Numbered from the stretch's first letter, positions 15,903 through 25,827 are shown. The stretch: DNA of 39,930 nucleotides from Ruminococcaceae bacterium UBA3751 (GCA_002371215.1 DFGL01000064.1:1-39930), one strand, 5' to 3'. The notes: generated from the letters alone by a model not told the origin. A program made the numbers and translations.

Positions 15903-16807
15903 CTTTTTAAAATTGTTTTTTTCATTTTTTGTTTAAAGCTGTCAGACATCAGAGATTTTAACGTTTTATTATCATACAGCCACGGTTTTTTATCAACTTT
16001 AATCAAATAGGAATAATGGGATATTAAGGAATTCAATTCATCATTATACTCCCCGTTTGTAAGTTCGTTAATTCTTTTTAAATCAGAAATACATTTTTGG
16101 CAATGCTCTATATGCTTTTTTCTGTCGTTTCTTATTCTGCTTGTCCAGTTGCCCTCTGAGGACCATCTGTAATATGACATCACTTTGTCAATATAACGAA
16201 CTTTACCGTTAAGAGAGCAATACAGCATTCTTGAAAAATCGCCCGTACCTCCGAGCAGGTATTCGCTCGGCAAATCGGCATATTCTTTTCTGAACATAAA
16301 AGAACTTGTATGAGCGGTATGAGATGGACCGTTTTGAATAATCTCGGAGGTTGAATAATCCCTGTCGCAACCGCTGTTATTAAACCTTACGTCCTGAAGA
16401 CTGCCGTCCTCATTCATAACTACCGTATTATGAAGGCACATTGAATAATCGGGATTAGCTTCAAGGAAATCATACTGTAATTGAAGCTTGTTTTCGTCGC
16501 ACCAATAGTCGTCGCCTTCGCAAATTGCAACGTACTTTCCTTCAAGCCTTGGTACAATATGGGTTTTAATGATAGGTATTTTCTTTGAATACTGGTTTTC
16601 TTTCTGCAAAATCGGAAAAATTTTATCCGGATATTTTTCAGCATATTCACAAATAATATCCGCTGTTTTATCGCTTGAAGCGTCATCGTGAACAATAAAC
16701 TTAACAGGAAAGTCGGTTTTTTGATTTACGAAACCTTCAAGCGTTTTTCTTATATATTTTTCATGATTATATGCAGTGCAATAAACGGAAACAATATAAT
16801 CAGCCAT
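15899..16807 (-). CDS. GT2 glycosyltransferase
   Basis: 302 residues, family 2 inverting glycosyltransferase with GT-A fold. Visible motifs are VSVYCTAYNHEKYIRKTLEG at the N-terminus, IVHDDASSD near residue 40, the metal-binding EGDDYWCDENKL near 96-107, and SYYRWSSEGNWTS further on. This variant, with FPVKFIVHDDASSDKT and GDDYW, is common in capsule clusters of Clostridia. It overlaps the flippase gene by eight bases and ATP-grasp ligase 2 by four bases. Donor and acceptor are unknown. Confidence 0.9.
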   Translation of the reverse strand: MADYIVSVYCTAYNHEKYIRKTLEGFVNQKTDFPVKFIVHDDASSDKTADIICEYAEKYPDKIFPILQKENQYSKKIPIIKTHIVPRLEGKYVAICEGDDYWCDENKLQLQYDFLEANPDYSMCLHNTVVMNEDGSLQDVRFNNSGCDRDYSTSEIIQNGPSHTAHTSSFMFRKEYADLPSEYLLGGTGDFSRMLYCSLNGKVRYIDKVMSYYRWSSEGNWTSRIRNDRKKHIEHCQKCISDLKRINELTNGEYNDELNSLISHYSYLIKVDKKPWLYDNKTLKSLMSDSFKQKMKKTILKR

Positions 16808-18344
16808 TCTTTTTTCCTCTCAGAATGTATTTTTTTAAAGTACTCCTGATAAAACCAATCAGGAACTTGAATTCATCCGTCCTATAGAATATGAGAACGA
16901 TTATAATATTAGGAATTGATACGCAAAGCATTACTAAAAACGCAAAATAAAGATATTTATTGCCGAAAGTGATATACCGCGTAATGAAGTAAACTATCGC
17001 GCTGTTCAGGATTGTAATAAAGGTATATACGGCATAGTCTTTAAAATAGCTGACAACACGCTCGTGAAGAACGTATTTATATGCTACTATCGGGCGCCAT
17101 ATGCTCGGAACAAAAGCGCTTACAAAGGTTCCGATATAAACGCCGAGCAGACCGATTTTATAAGTAAGAGCTATTGAAACAACAAGGTTTATTACCGCTT
17201 CAATTATCGGAGAGAATTTATCCTGCTCGTACGCACCTGCTGCTGCCCGTACAATATGAGGCGCAATTCTCATAACCGTCATATAGAAATTAACGACTAA
17301 AATGAGAACAATTTCATCCGGTATAACGTGCTTATCACCCAGCCATATTCTGACAAAAGGCGTTAACAGAAAATACAGTGACGTGCAGGAAAATGACGAA
17401 GCCCAGAAGCCGATAAAGTTAAATCTTTTAAAAGTCTTAAGGAGGTTTTCTTTATTCCCCGTTGCAATCAGATTTCCGTAGCTTGCGGGTATGCTTGAAA
17501 AGAAGAGATTAATAAGGTTTCTTATGACGTTGATTACCATAAGATAATTTGAAACGAATCCGAACGTAGTTACGTTAATCATCGAAGAGATTATTATACT
17601 GTCAGTCTGATAAATAACTACCTCGCCGATTTTATGGTACATCAATGCGCTGATTTTAGTAAATATCGTTTTTTTCTCTTCTTTGGTTAAGCGCTCATCG
17701 TTTTTCTCTTTAAGATACGGATAATGCTTAATTGTGTAATAGTTATTAACGTAAATATTGCGGATAAGGCAAATTACCGCATACACAAGAAGATAGATTA
17801 TAAAGTTCTTTAAAAACAGCAGTACCAATATCTGGAAAAAAATTGTAATGAAATTAACTACTGTATTAATATTCGTTATTTTATAGTTTTTCTGGTCTGC
17901 GCTTACAATAGTTGACTTATACGTAATCAGATATGACGACACGGAGTTGAAAATGAAAATAAGATAAATAACCGTCAGATGCTCAATTCCCTCTCCGCCT
18001 TTAACAATAACAGGCAAAAACGGAATTAGTGCCAATCCCACCAGACACACTACGGCGGCAATTATTCTGTACGCTTTTCTGTAAAAATTAATATAAGCCT
18101 GAATTTTTTTCGTATCATTTTCCGCAAGAGGTTTATACAGGTTAAACCCAATTGCAGTTCCGATACCGAGCTCGGCAAGAGATAAAAAGCCGAGAATATT
18201 GCTAAAAAGCCCGTTAACGCCGACATATTGGTTACCGAGAGTTTTTACAAGTATTGTTCTGGCTACAAAATTAAGCAGCAAAGAAACAACCGTGCTTACA
18301 ATAGACCATATGAAATTTTTTAAAGTTGCTTCTGTTCTTCCCAT
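16800..18344 (-). CDS. Polysaccharide flippase (Wzx, PST family)
   Basis: 514 residues with about 14 hydrophobic helices, the size and layout of the polysaccharide transporter (PST/Wzx) branch of the MATE/MOP superfamily. The N-terminus FIWSIVSTVVSLLLNFVART and VGVNGLFSNILGFLSLAELG are typical of Firmicute exopolysaccharide flippases; LGVYIGTFVSAFVPSIWRP is the matching C-terminal-half segment. It should flip the undecaprenyl-diphosphate-linked repeat unit to the outer membrane leaflet, where the EpsG-like polymerase joins units. It ends eight bases inside the downstream GT2 gene. The tail (FIRSTLKKYILRGKKNG) is strongly basic. Confidence 0.93.
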   Translation of the reverse strand: MGRTEATLKNFIWSIVSTVVSLLLNFVARTILVKTLGNQYVGVNGLFSNILGFLSLAELGIGTAIGFNLYKPLAENDTKKIQAYINFYRKAYRIIAAVVCLVGLALIPFLPVIVKGGEGIEHLTVIYLIFIFNSVSSYLITYKSTIVSADQKNYKITNINTVVNFITIFFQILVLLFLKNFIIYLLVYAVICLIRNIYVNNYYTIKHYPYLKEKNDERLTKEEKKTIFTKISALMYHKIGEVVIYQTDSIIISSMINVTTFGFVSNYLMVINVIRNLINLFFSSIPASYGNLIATGNKENLLKTFKRFNFIGFWASSFSCTSLYFLLTPFVRIWLGDKHVIPDEIVLILVVNFYMTVMRIAPHIVRAAAGAYEQDKFSPIIEAVINLVVSIALTYKIGLLGVYIGTFVSAFVPSIWRPIVAYKYVLHERVVSYFKDYAVYTFITILNSAIVYFITRYITFGNKYLYFAFLVMLCVSIPNIIIVLIFYRTDEFKFLIGFIRSTLKKYILRGKKNG

Positions 18345-18347
18345 ACT

Positions 18348-19274
18348 TTATCTGTTTTTCAAACTGATTATTATTCTTAAAAAATAAAATGCTATTTCCA
18401 GTTTAGCGGCTTTAAATCCGCAGGTTTTTACACATATTTTGAATGCTTTTTTTATCATTGCTCTGTTATTCTTACTGATTGAATAATGCTTGCACATATT
18501 ACGAAAATCAGCCCGCATTATAAACCTGATTGAAGCATTATAGCTTTCGCAATCGTTTTCTGCAAAAAACAGAAGATGGTCGTAATCATTCATAACGCAA
18601 TCAAAATATCTTTTTAGCGACTTTTTATGGAAAATGCTTTCTTCATTATGAACAACATAATAATAAAACTGCTCATCGGTATAGTAAATACCGTTACTTC
18701 TGAAATACAAAAACGGAGATACAGCCCAATCCTCAAAGACGCGACCTTCGGGAAATGACAGACCTTCAAACAGTTTTTTCCTTATAATTTTGTTGCACAG
18801 AGATACCCATTCGCTGTTTTGCTTTGTAAAAAAGCAGTCAAGTACTTCGTCGGACGTGTATCTGCCCTTTTCACTTTCAAAATGAGTTCCGGAAACCTCA
18901 GCATTATTTTTGAAATATATAAACCTACACGCTACAACGTCAATATCCTCAGAAAGATATCCGAGCAGCACGCTGTACATATCCGGATGAATAAAATCAT
19001 CTCCGTCAACAAAAGCTACAAGTTCACCCGTTGCTTCTTTGAGTCCTGCGTTTCTTGCAGAAGAAACGCCGCCGTTTTCTTTATCAATCAATTTAATGCG
19101 GCTGTCCTTTTCCATCCACCTTCTGCAAATATCGGCAGATGAATCCGTTGAACCGTCGTTTACAAGAATGATTTCAAGGTTTTTATAGCTTTGATTGACT
19201 ATGCTTTCTATGCATTTTTCAAGATATAATTCACGGTTGTATATCGGAACGATAACGCTGATTAATGAATTCAT
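18348..19274 (-). CDS. GT2 glycosyltransferase (EpsJ-like)
   Basis: 308 residues, GT-A fold family 2 enzyme. ISVIVPIYNRELYLEKCIES, IILVNDGSTDSSADIC and LVAFVDGDDFIHPDMY hold the nucleotide and metal-binding positions, the last being the DxD-like centre near residue 92. Its N-terminal 110 residues are clearly homologous to the next two genes, so the three look like local paralogues. Four-base overlap with the gene at 19271-20236 indicates coupled translation; three bases separate it from the flippase gene. Sugar specificity cannot be read from sequence. Confidence 0.92.
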   Translation of the reverse strand: MNSLISVIVPIYNRELYLEKCIESIVNQSYKNLEIILVNDGSTDSSADICRRWMEKDSRIKLIDKENGGVSSARNAGLKEATGELVAFVDGDDFIHPDMYSVLLGYLSEDIDVVACRFIYFKNNAEVSGTHFESEKGRYTSDEVLDCFFTKQNSEWVSLCNKIIRKKLFEGLSFPEGRVFEDWAVSPFLYFRSNGIYYTDEQFYYYVVHNEESIFHKKSLKRYFDCVMNDYDHLLFFAENDCESYNASIRFIMRADFRNMCKHYSISKNNRAMIKKAFKICVKTCGFKAAKLEIAFYFLRIIISLKNR

Positions 19275-20236
19275 ACAGAATACTTTCTTTTGATTAATAA
19301 AATGTAGATTTTTTTGAAATATTTCAGAAAAAAGACTTTTAGTTTTATCGATTTTGAAAAAACGGGATTTACCATAATCATTTTATAGTATGATAAAAGC
19401 TTTTGAATTAAAGAATCAAAATTGTTATAGTAATTATTTCTGATACAGCCTGTTAATACTACAAACGCTGATATAACAAAGCTTCTTACGGCATAAGGAT
19501 AAAGCCGCTCGTTATCCTTTAATTCATCTATAATCTTTTCTTTGGCTCTGATTATATCAAACGCGCCTTCTCCGAATTCGGAATTTGTTATTGAGTCCTT
19601 CCTGATTACATAATAGTACTTAGGCTCATCACAGAATGCGGTTTTTTCAACATCAAGATATACGCGGAAATTATGTAAAATATCTTCCGAGCATCCATCC
19701 TCTTTTTTATACGGATGCGATTTGATGACGTCGCTTTTATAGAGCTTATTCCACGCAACGCCGCTTATATGGCTTCCGCTGAGTAAATCAATCATTCGCT
19801 CATTATAATCATAAATCTTTACTTCATCTGTATAATCGGGAGTTGTTTGTGTATTATCATCTTCAAAAACCGTATAGAATCCGCATCTTGAAACCTCCGC
19901 TTGATTATCCAGCGCAAGCCTGAGAAGGTATTCTACCATATCGGGAGCAATATAATCGTCGCTGTCAACGAACATAACGTAATCGCCGTTGCAGATTTCA
20001 ATACCTGAATTTCTTGCATTGGAAAGCCCGTCGTTCTCCTTGTGAATAACCTTAATACGGGAATCCTTTTTTGCCCACTCATCACACATATCGGGGCAAT
20101 TATCGGGAGAGCCGTCGTCAACAAGTATTATTTCAAGGTTTTTATACGTCTGACTGACGATACTGTTCAGGCATCTGTCAAGATATTTTTCAACCTTATA
20201 GACAGGAACTATTATACTAACCAAACAGTTTTTCAT
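19271..20236 (-). CDS. GT2 glycosyltransferase (EpsJ-like)
   Basis: 321 residues, family 2. VSIIVPVYKVEKYLDRCLNS, IILVDDGSPDNCPDMC, GLSNARNSGIEICNGDYV and MFVDSDDYIAPDMV mark the GT-A core; WNKLYKSDVI and a SEDILHNFRVYL segment follow. The C-terminal 60 residues are rich in hydrophobic and aromatic residues and may bind the membrane. It overlaps its upstream neighbour by one base and its downstream neighbour by four. It is one of three adjacent GT2 paralogues; donor unknown. Confidence 0.92.
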   Translation of the reverse strand: MKNCLVSIIVPVYKVEKYLDRCLNSIVSQTYKNLEIILVDDGSPDNCPDMCDEWAKKDSRIKVIHKENDGLSNARNSGIEICNGDYVMFVDSDDYIAPDMVEYLLRLALDNQAEVSRCGFYTVFEDDNTQTTPDYTDEVKIYDYNERMIDLLSGSHISGVAWNKLYKSDVIKSHPYKKEDGCSEDILHNFRVYLDVEKTAFCDEPKYYYVIRKDSITNSEFGEGAFDIIRAKEKIIDELKDNERLYPYAVRSFVISAFVVLTGCIRNNYYNNFDSLIQKLLSYYKMIMVNPVFSKSIKLKVFFLKYFKKIYILLIKRKYSV

Positions 20237-21237
20237 TAAACTACTCTCCTCAACAGTTTCATATACAGTTTAATTAACGTATAATTCTTTTTAATCAACG
20301 CCTGATAAAGAATTCTTGTATGTTTCGGTAACAGTTGAATATTGATTTTACTCAGGTTTTCCATAAGGCAGTGATTGTCAAATATATCTTTGATAATTCC
20401 GTTAGTGTCTTTCCCGTTTCCCATAACTTCATTTCTTATTAAAAAATTGATGAGATAGAGAAGATAGTACGGAAGCTGCTCTGATAAATCAACGCCTAAC
20501 TCACTGCTTGCTCTAACGAGTGAATCGTAAGGAATAAGGAAGATTTCCTTTAACGTTTTATCATAACTTTTGGTCATTGATGAATAGTTAATTCTGTAAT
20601 GATAAAGCGCCTTATCAACAAAAGCTACGCTTTGGCACTCCATAAGGCAGGGATAGGTAAACGCTATATCCTCTCCCATTCTTATTCTGCTGTCAACATC
20701 ATAAAGATGCTTCTCAAGAATTTCCTTTTTAAACACCTTTGTCCAGCAGTTAGGATAGACGCCGAAGCTGTAATAACTGCCGTTAAAAAGCATAACGGGA
20801 AAAACCTCTTTTTCAAGTTCTTCTCTTGAATAAAGCTCTTTGGTGAAGCAATAGTTGCTCTTTTCCTCTTTATCGGGATAAGAATAATAGAACTGAGTAA
20901 TTACACAGTCAGGACTGTATTTTTCAATCTGAAAAGCAATATGCTCATACATATCTTCTTCAATCCAGTCATCTCCGTCAACAAAACAGACATAGTCCCC
21001 CGTAGCCGCTCTGAGTCCGCTTTTACGGGCTTCAATAAGCCCTTTATTTTCCTGATGGACTACTCTAACTCTGCTGTCTTCTTTTGCATATTTGTCGCAA
21101 ATTGAAGCGCAGTTATCGGGCGAGCCGTCGTCAACAAGGATTATCTCAATATTTTTATGTGTTTGATTAATTATACTTTCTATGCATTTATTTACGTAGT
21201 TTTCCACGTTATAAATCGGAACTATAATGCTAATCAT
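20236..21237 (-). CDS. GT2 glycosyltransferase (EpsJ-like)
   Basis: 333 residues, family 2. ISIIVPIYNVENYVNKCIES, IILVDDGSPDNCASIC, GLIEARKSGLRAATGDYV and CFVDGDDWIEEDMY define the catalytic domain, and RMGEDIAFTYPCL carries the conserved downstream acidic residue pair. It is the first of the three GT2 paralogues in transcription order and follows the EpsG-like polymerase by eight bases. The last 30 residues are basic and hydrophobic (ILYQALIKKNYTLIKLYM), suggesting membrane association. Confidence 0.92.
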   Translation of the reverse strand: MISIIVPIYNVENYVNKCIESIINQTHKNIEIILVDDGSPDNCASICDKYAKEDSRVRVVHQENKGLIEARKSGLRAATGDYVCFVDGDDWIEEDMYEHIAFQIEKYSPDCVITQFYYSYPDKEEKSNYCFTKELYSREELEKEVFPVMLFNGSYYSFGVYPNCWTKVFKKEILEKHLYDVDSRIRMGEDIAFTYPCLMECQSVAFVDKALYHYRINYSSMTKSYDKTLKEIFLIPYDSLVRASSELGVDLSEQLPYYLLYLINFLIRNEVMGNGKDTNGIIKDIFDNHCLMENLSKINIQLLPKHTRILYQALIKKNYTLIKLYMKLLRRVV

Positions 21238-21245
21238 AAAACCAC

Positions 21246-22451
21246 CTAAAAATGAATCCAGTTAAGCGAACTTCCGGCGCACAAGTACCAGAAATGAATT
21301 ATTATATACGCAACAATTATTAAAGAGAAAACTGTTTTGGTCTGATACCTGATTCTTACAGTAAACGGAGCAAAATATTTCATAAAATCCGCTCCTTTTT
21401 CCTGAGAAACATCCTCCTGAGTTTTTCTTCCGATAATAATGAACAGCGCTCCGATAATCGGAATAATCCATCTTGCAAATCTCATAAATATCAGTTCGCT
21501 GTATAGAGAACCGATTACGAAAAATATAATTATTGAGCAAAACTTATAAAAGAGCCTTATTTCTTTGGATAGGTCGCTTCTCAGAATATAGTACGAATAA
21601 TAAAATACTATAAAAGCTACTAAAACAACTGTAACAACATTGGTAAGATACAAAGTATCAGTATATAGGGAATCGCCTAATCCGTTCGTTTCCGCTTTAC
21701 CGGCTATTGATTGCAGGAATTCGTTCCCGGGAAATGCCGAAGCGAGGAACTGAATACCGATTCCGCCTCCGATAATTCCGAAAATCAAAAGGAAATTGAT
21801 ATATTTACCGCTGTTATTCAGTGTAAGTATAGCAAGCGCAATCAACACAACCGGCATAATTGCCGCCGAATGAGTAAAGCAGGCGAGAACATAGCCTATA
21901 ATACACAGCGGAATATGCTTTCTTACCATCAAATGATAATATGCACAGCTGAAAACAACTGCAAAAGCAAGCCCGTTACGAATACCGCTTACGGTATCAT
22001 AATACCAGTAGGTTGAAATAAAGAACATCGAGCCTATGAAAGTATCAACCTTGGAAGCGTCATAGCGCTTTGAAATATTATTGATTACCATAAACATTAA
22101 ACCGTAGACAATGAATATGGTTATAGCAGGTAGATAATGGTTATTTGAAAGTTTGCTTATAAAATAGAAATACCAACCGCAGACTCGGTAAATATGCCAG
22201 CTGTTCCACTTGTTTTCAATACAGGTATCCCATGCTTCCTTTCCGCCGTTTCTCAGGAAGTTGAGTGTGTCAAAGTAGCGGTATAAATCGTCCGATTCAT
22301 TAGGTTCTACATTAAACGCAAGATGTGAAAGCATAAGAACCAAAACCAAGAAGGAAATCCATGAGAGATTTTTTGGTAATATCCAATAAACAACTATAAA
22401 AACTAAAATGATGATAATAAAACTTTGCAAAGCGGTAAAACCAAAAAACAC
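21246..22451 (-). CDS. epsG: EpsG-family polysaccharide polymerase (Wzy-like)
   Basis: 401 residues, integral membrane protein with roughly ten hydrophobic segments. The region NESDDLYRYFDTLNFLRN followed by W-rich residues, YWYYDTVSGIRNGLAFAVV and YVLACFTHSAAIMPVVLIAL match EpsG (PF14897). That family is taken to polymerise lipid-linked repeat units on the outside, the Wzy role. The start is GTG at 22451, preceded by the strong AAGGAGG site 22454-22462 region; the reading MFFGFTALQ starts there. It is the only polymerase candidate in the operon. Thirty-seven bases separate it from the upstream GT4 gene. Confidence 0.9.
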   Translation of the reverse strand: MFFGFTALQSFIIIILVFIVVYWILPKNLSWISFLVLVLMLSHLAFNVEPNESDDLYRYFDTLNFLRNGGKEAWDTCIENKWNSWHIYRVCGWYFYFISKLSNNHYLPAITIFIVYGLMFMVINNISKRYDASKVDTFIGSMFFISTYWYYDTVSGIRNGLAFAVVFSCAYYHLMVRKHIPLCIIGYVLACFTHSAAIMPVVLIALAILTLNNSGKYINFLLIFGIIGGGIGIQFLASAFPGNEFLQSIAGKAETNGLGDSLYTDTLYLTNVVTVVLVAFIVFYYSYYILRSDLSKEIRLFYKFCSIIIFFVIGSLYSELIFMRFARWIIPIIGALFIIIGRKTQEDVSQEKGADFMKYFAPFTVRIRYQTKTVFSLIIVAYIIIHFWYLCAGSSLNWIHF

Positions 22452-22488
22452 AGAATTCCTCCTTTCTTATTAGGCTAAATTAAAGTTA

Positions 22489-23607
22489 TTAATATCTTAA
22501 ATACATATCTTCAAGCTGAAGTGAGCAGCCCTCAATGCTGAATTGTTTATTCAGCAGTTCTAAGTCAATTTCTTCTCTGGGAATACTCAACAAACCGTCA
22601 ATAGCCTGCGCCCAGAGTTTTGCATCATTATTCAGCGGTAAAAAGCAGACGTTGGAATTTAACTTAGTTGATTTTGATACTTCAGTTGAAATAATGCACG
22701 GGAGCTTCGTTGCCTGCGCTTCAACTAAAGTTAGCGGAAAGCCTTCGTGTATAGAAGGAAAAACAAAACAGTCCATTGCGTTATAGTAGTTTTCGGTATC
22801 CTCTACAAGCCCGGTAATAATCACATCGTTTTCTATGCCAAGAGTTTTCGCCTTTTTTTGAACGTTTTCTCTTTCTCCTCCGTCGCCTACCAGAAGCAAT
22901 ACGGAGCTTTCATTCGTTTTATGATACTCGGCAAATACGTCTAACAGGAACTTATGGTTTTTAACATAATTGAATCTTCCGCAGTGACCTATTACGGTTT
23001 TTCCGTTCAAGCCAAGCTTTTCCCTTGTTTTATCACGAAGCTCTTCATTATACGAAAATCTTTTTGTATCAACGCCATTGTTAAGAATAACGCCGTTTTT
23101 ATCAAACTGCTTTTTCCCGAAAAGGTAAACTCCCGCTTCATATCCGCAGCCGATTTTAAGATTACAGTATTTTTTCAGCCACAGGCGCATAACGTATTCA
23201 TATGACGTGGCTATAAGAGTTTTAAGCTTACTGCGGTTTTCAATGCACGGGTCAGTAAAATGAGCGTGGGCTACGCGGCATTTAACTCCGCATTTATACG
23301 CAGCGCGCATAACAATCCCGCTGAAATGATTAAGATGGGAATGAACTATGTCAAAACGCTCACTTTTCAGCAGCGATTTGAGATACAGATAGCTCTTAAA
23401 ATAATTCTTAGTTTCATCGGGCTGATGTATAACCCTGAAGCCTTTTTCAAGAACCGTATCCTCAAGTAAGCCCTTTTCACTACCGCGAACGAGAAAAACG
23501 AATTCAAACTTTTCCCTGTCCATATTAGTTGCGAAATTATATGCTACTAAATCATAACCGCCAATATTCAGTTTATCAGTTAAGACCAATACTTTTTTCT
23601 TACTCAT
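22489..23607 (-). CDS. GT4 glycosyltransferase
   Basis: About 372 residues, GT-B fold family 4. The N-terminus KKVLVLTDKLNIGGYDLVAY, HSHLNHFSG, NNGVDTKRFSY, IGHCGRFNYVKNHKFLLDVF and PSIHEGFPLTLVEAQ (the EX7E catalytic pair) are all present. The ATG at 23607 is chosen because it starts the family-conserved region; a TTG eight codons earlier is possible but lacks a binding site. It overlaps the tandem GT4 gene by eight bases. It belongs to the same local paralogue set as that gene and the gene at 25828-26904. Donor sugar unknown. Confidence 0.9.
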   Translation of the reverse strand: MSKKKVLVLTDKLNIGGYDLVAYNFATNMDREKFEFVFLVRGSEKGLLEDTVLEKGFRVIHQPDETKNYFKSYLYLKSLLKSERFDIVHSHLNHFSGIVMRAAYKCGVKCRVAHAHFTDPCIENRSKLKTLIATSYEYVMRLWLKKYCNLKIGCGYEAGVYLFGKKQFDKNGVILNNGVDTKRFSYNEELRDKTREKLGLNGKTVIGHCGRFNYVKNHKFLLDVFAEYHKTNESSVLLLVGDGGERENVQKKAKTLGIENDVIITGLVEDTENYYNAMDCFVFPSIHEGFPLTLVEAQATKLPCIISTEVSKSTKLNSNVCFLPLNNDAKLWAQAIDGLLSIPREEIDLELLNKQFSIEGCSLQLEDMYLRY

Positions 23608-25825
23608 ATTTTTGCAGATAAAAATCCTCAAGAAACTTTGCGGTTGTTTTTATATCATAACCGGAGGCCATGATTTCACTGCTCGTATCTCTTCTGTCGG
23701 TTGTTACAGAATCTGTTATGATTTCAGCCCATACTGAAGGAGATTCCTCAAGAGAACAAAACGTAACTAAATCAGTAATCTTGATTTCTTCAGATATAGT
23801 GTCAGAAGCAACTACGGGAAGGCCTGCTGCCTGCGCTTCTACTAACGATACGGGAAGTCCTTCTCTGAAAGAGGGCATACAGAACACGTCGGCTGCAGAC
23901 AGCAGCTTATTGACGTCGCTGCGAACGCCCGTAAATATAACCTTATCGGAAATATTGAGATTACCTATTTTCTCTTTAATCTCTTTTTCAAGCTCGCCCG
24001 TTCCGACCAATAAAAGCTTAGAATCGGGAACAATCTTTTGCAGCTCATAAAAAACATCAATTAAAAAGCTGTGATTTTTCTGAATATGAAACCTTGAAAC
24101 GTTTATTACGACAAGGCTGTTATTAAGCGAAAGCTCGTTTCTTATCTCGTTTCTGTAATCAGCGTTGAATCTGAATTCATCCGTATCAACGCCGTTTTTA
24201 ATGATTTTATAATTATCTTTTTTGTCAATATCTTCGCCGAAAAGCCATTTCCCGGCAATATCGGAGCAGGCGAATAAATAGTCTGAGCTTTTGCGAAGAG
24301 GCAGTTGATATAAATCAACTATTTTTTGTCTTATGCCCGACTGGGATTTTGCTATATGACTATGGGAAATACAGTAAACCCCGTTCTTTTTTGCTATTGG
24401 TATAATTACCGCTGCAGAGCCCGTATTATGTGCATGCAAAACCTTGTATTCACTATGCACATCAAAAAACAACTTCCAACTATTCACATAACTGAAATGA
24501 TTAAGAACGTTGTACCTCGAAAAACGATATATTTTACCGCCGAGCTCTTCAATTTCATCGTCATAATCACAGTGTTCATCCGTATGAACCGCAAAATCAA
24601 AGACCAGCCTGTTTCTGTCCACATTGCGGAAGATATTCATTGCGAGAGTTTCTGCGCCGCCCCTGTTCATTTTGCCAAACACGAGCAAGACACGCTTAGC
24701 TTTATTGGAATTAACCAAATCAAGATAAAATCTTTCAAGATATTTTGCTGTTGAGTTGATATCATATCCGCGTTCAGCCAGTTTGACCGAACAGTTTTTT
24801 TCTTTCTTAAAGCCTTTATAAGAAAGTGCTTTATCAGCCCAAACGGCAGGATTCTCTTTAATGCTTAAAAAAGAAAGATAATCCGTACACTTTACCTCAT
24901 CGGAAATAACGTCAGTAGCAAGAACAGGCAGTCCCGCCGCCTGCGCTTCAATTACAGATAACGGAACACCTTCAAATACAGAAGGAAGCATAAAAACGTC
25001 AAAAGCGCACAAAACTCTGTCAACGTCGTTACGAGAGCCGGTAAATACAATTTTATCAATTATCCCCAGAGACTCGGCCTTTTTTTCAATACTGTCTTTC
25101 AACGCACCCGTACCAACAAGAACAAGCCTTGAATCGGGCTCTTTTTTTAATACGTCATTGAAAACGTCTAAAAGATAGCTATGATTCTTGGCTTCGTCAA
25201 AGCGGGCAACGTTTCCGATAACAAAGGCGTCGTTAGGTATATTCAATTCTGTTCTTACAGAAATTCTTTTTTCTTCGGTAAAGCGGAATTTTTCCAAATC
25301 GATTCCATTTTTAATTGTACGGTAATTAGGCTGAAGTACAGCTTCTTCCCCGAACATCCACTCACCGGATTCTTCCGAACAGGCAAACAGATAATCGCTG
25401 ATATTCTTCAGCGGGTGTCTGAAAGCGTTAACTGCAACCTGACGCGCTCCTTTTTTCTTAGGCGCCACGGTATGAGAATGAGAAATAGTTATAAGTCCGT
25501 GCTCTTTTGCAATTTTCAGATAAATTGCAGCCGAGCCGGTACTGTGGGCATGGATAATCTTATACTCACTATTCTCTTTAAAAAAGGTTTCCCATTCATT
25601 GACATAATGGCTGTGATTAACGCCGTTATAACGTGAAAAACGATATATTTTTCCTCCGAGAGCCTCAACCTCATCGTCATAATCGCAGTGCTCATCAGTA
25701 TGAACGGCAAAATCAAATATAATTTTATCCCTGTCTATTTTTCGGAAGATATTCATTGCGAGCGTTTCTGCGCCGCCCCTATTCAGTTTTCCAAACACTA
25801 AAAGTACTCTGTTCGGATTACTCAT
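23600..25825 (-). CDS. Tandem GT4-GT4 fusion glycosyltransferase
   Basis: 741 residues, twice the usual GT4 length. Two homologous full-length halves are visible: roughly residues 8-372 and 380-743 (counted from the TTG-extended frame). Both begin RVLLVFGK-NRGGAETLAM, both have FDFAVHTDEHCDYDDE, a KNG-D donor-site segment, and a complete EX7E pair (E287/E295 and E657/E665). So both could be active. The join (FYLDLVNSNKAKRVLL) resembles the start of half 1 (MSNPNRVLL), suggesting loss of a stop and start between two tandem genes. ATG at 25825 follows a well-placed GGAG; the TTG upstream is not used. It might add two successive sugars of the repeat unit. Overlaps the next GT4 by eight bases. 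Confidence 0.9.
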   Translation of the reverse strand: MSNPNRVLLVFGKLNRGGAETLAMNIFRKIDRDKIIFDFAVHTDEHCDYDDEVEALGGKIYRFSRYNGVNHSHYVNEWETFFKENSEYKIIHAHSTGSAAIYLKIAKEHGLITISHSHTVAPKKKGARQVAVNAFRHPLKNISDYLFACSEESGEWMFGEEAVLQPNYRTIKNGIDLEKFRFTEEKRISVRTELNIPNDAFVIGNVARFDEAKNHSYLLDVFNDVLKKEPDSRLVLVGTGALKDSIEKKAESLGIIDKIVFTGSRNDVDRVLCAFDVFMLPSVFEGVPLSVIEAQAAGLPVLATDVISDEVKCTDYLSFLSIKENPAVWADKALSYKGFKKEKNCSVKLAERGYDINSTAKYLERFYLDLVNSNKAKRVLLVFGKMNRGGAETLAMNIFRNVDRNRLVFDFAVHTDEHCDYDDEIEELGGKIYRFSRYNVLNHFSYVNSWKLFFDVHSEYKVLHAHNTGSAAVIIPIAKKNGVYCISHSHIAKSQSGIRQKIVDLYQLPLRKSSDYLFACSDIAGKWLFGEDIDKKDNYKIIKNGVDTDEFRFNADYRNEIRNELSLNNSLVVINVSRFHIQKNHSFLIDVFYELQKIVPDSKLLLVGTGELEKEIKEKIGNLNISDKVIFTGVRSDVNKLLSAADVFCMPSFREGLPVSLVEAQAAGLPVVASDTISEEIKITDLVTFCSLEESPSVWAEIITDSVTTDRRDTSSEIMASGYDIKTTAKFLEDFYLQKYE
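24508..25798 (-). repeat. Direct DNA repeat from tandem GT4 duplication
   Basis: The stretch around 25620-25798 (start of half 1) and the stretch around 24508-24681 (start of half 2) are recognisably the same DNA. The best-conserved block is about 60 bases long, at 25738-25798 and 24621-24681. Within it only scattered single-base differences are seen; it includes the shared segment gaagatattcattgcgag. Such similarity at synonymous sites shows a fairly recent duplication or continuing gene conversion. Coordinates span both copies and the sequence between. Confidence 0.75.
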
Positions 25826-25827
25826 AA

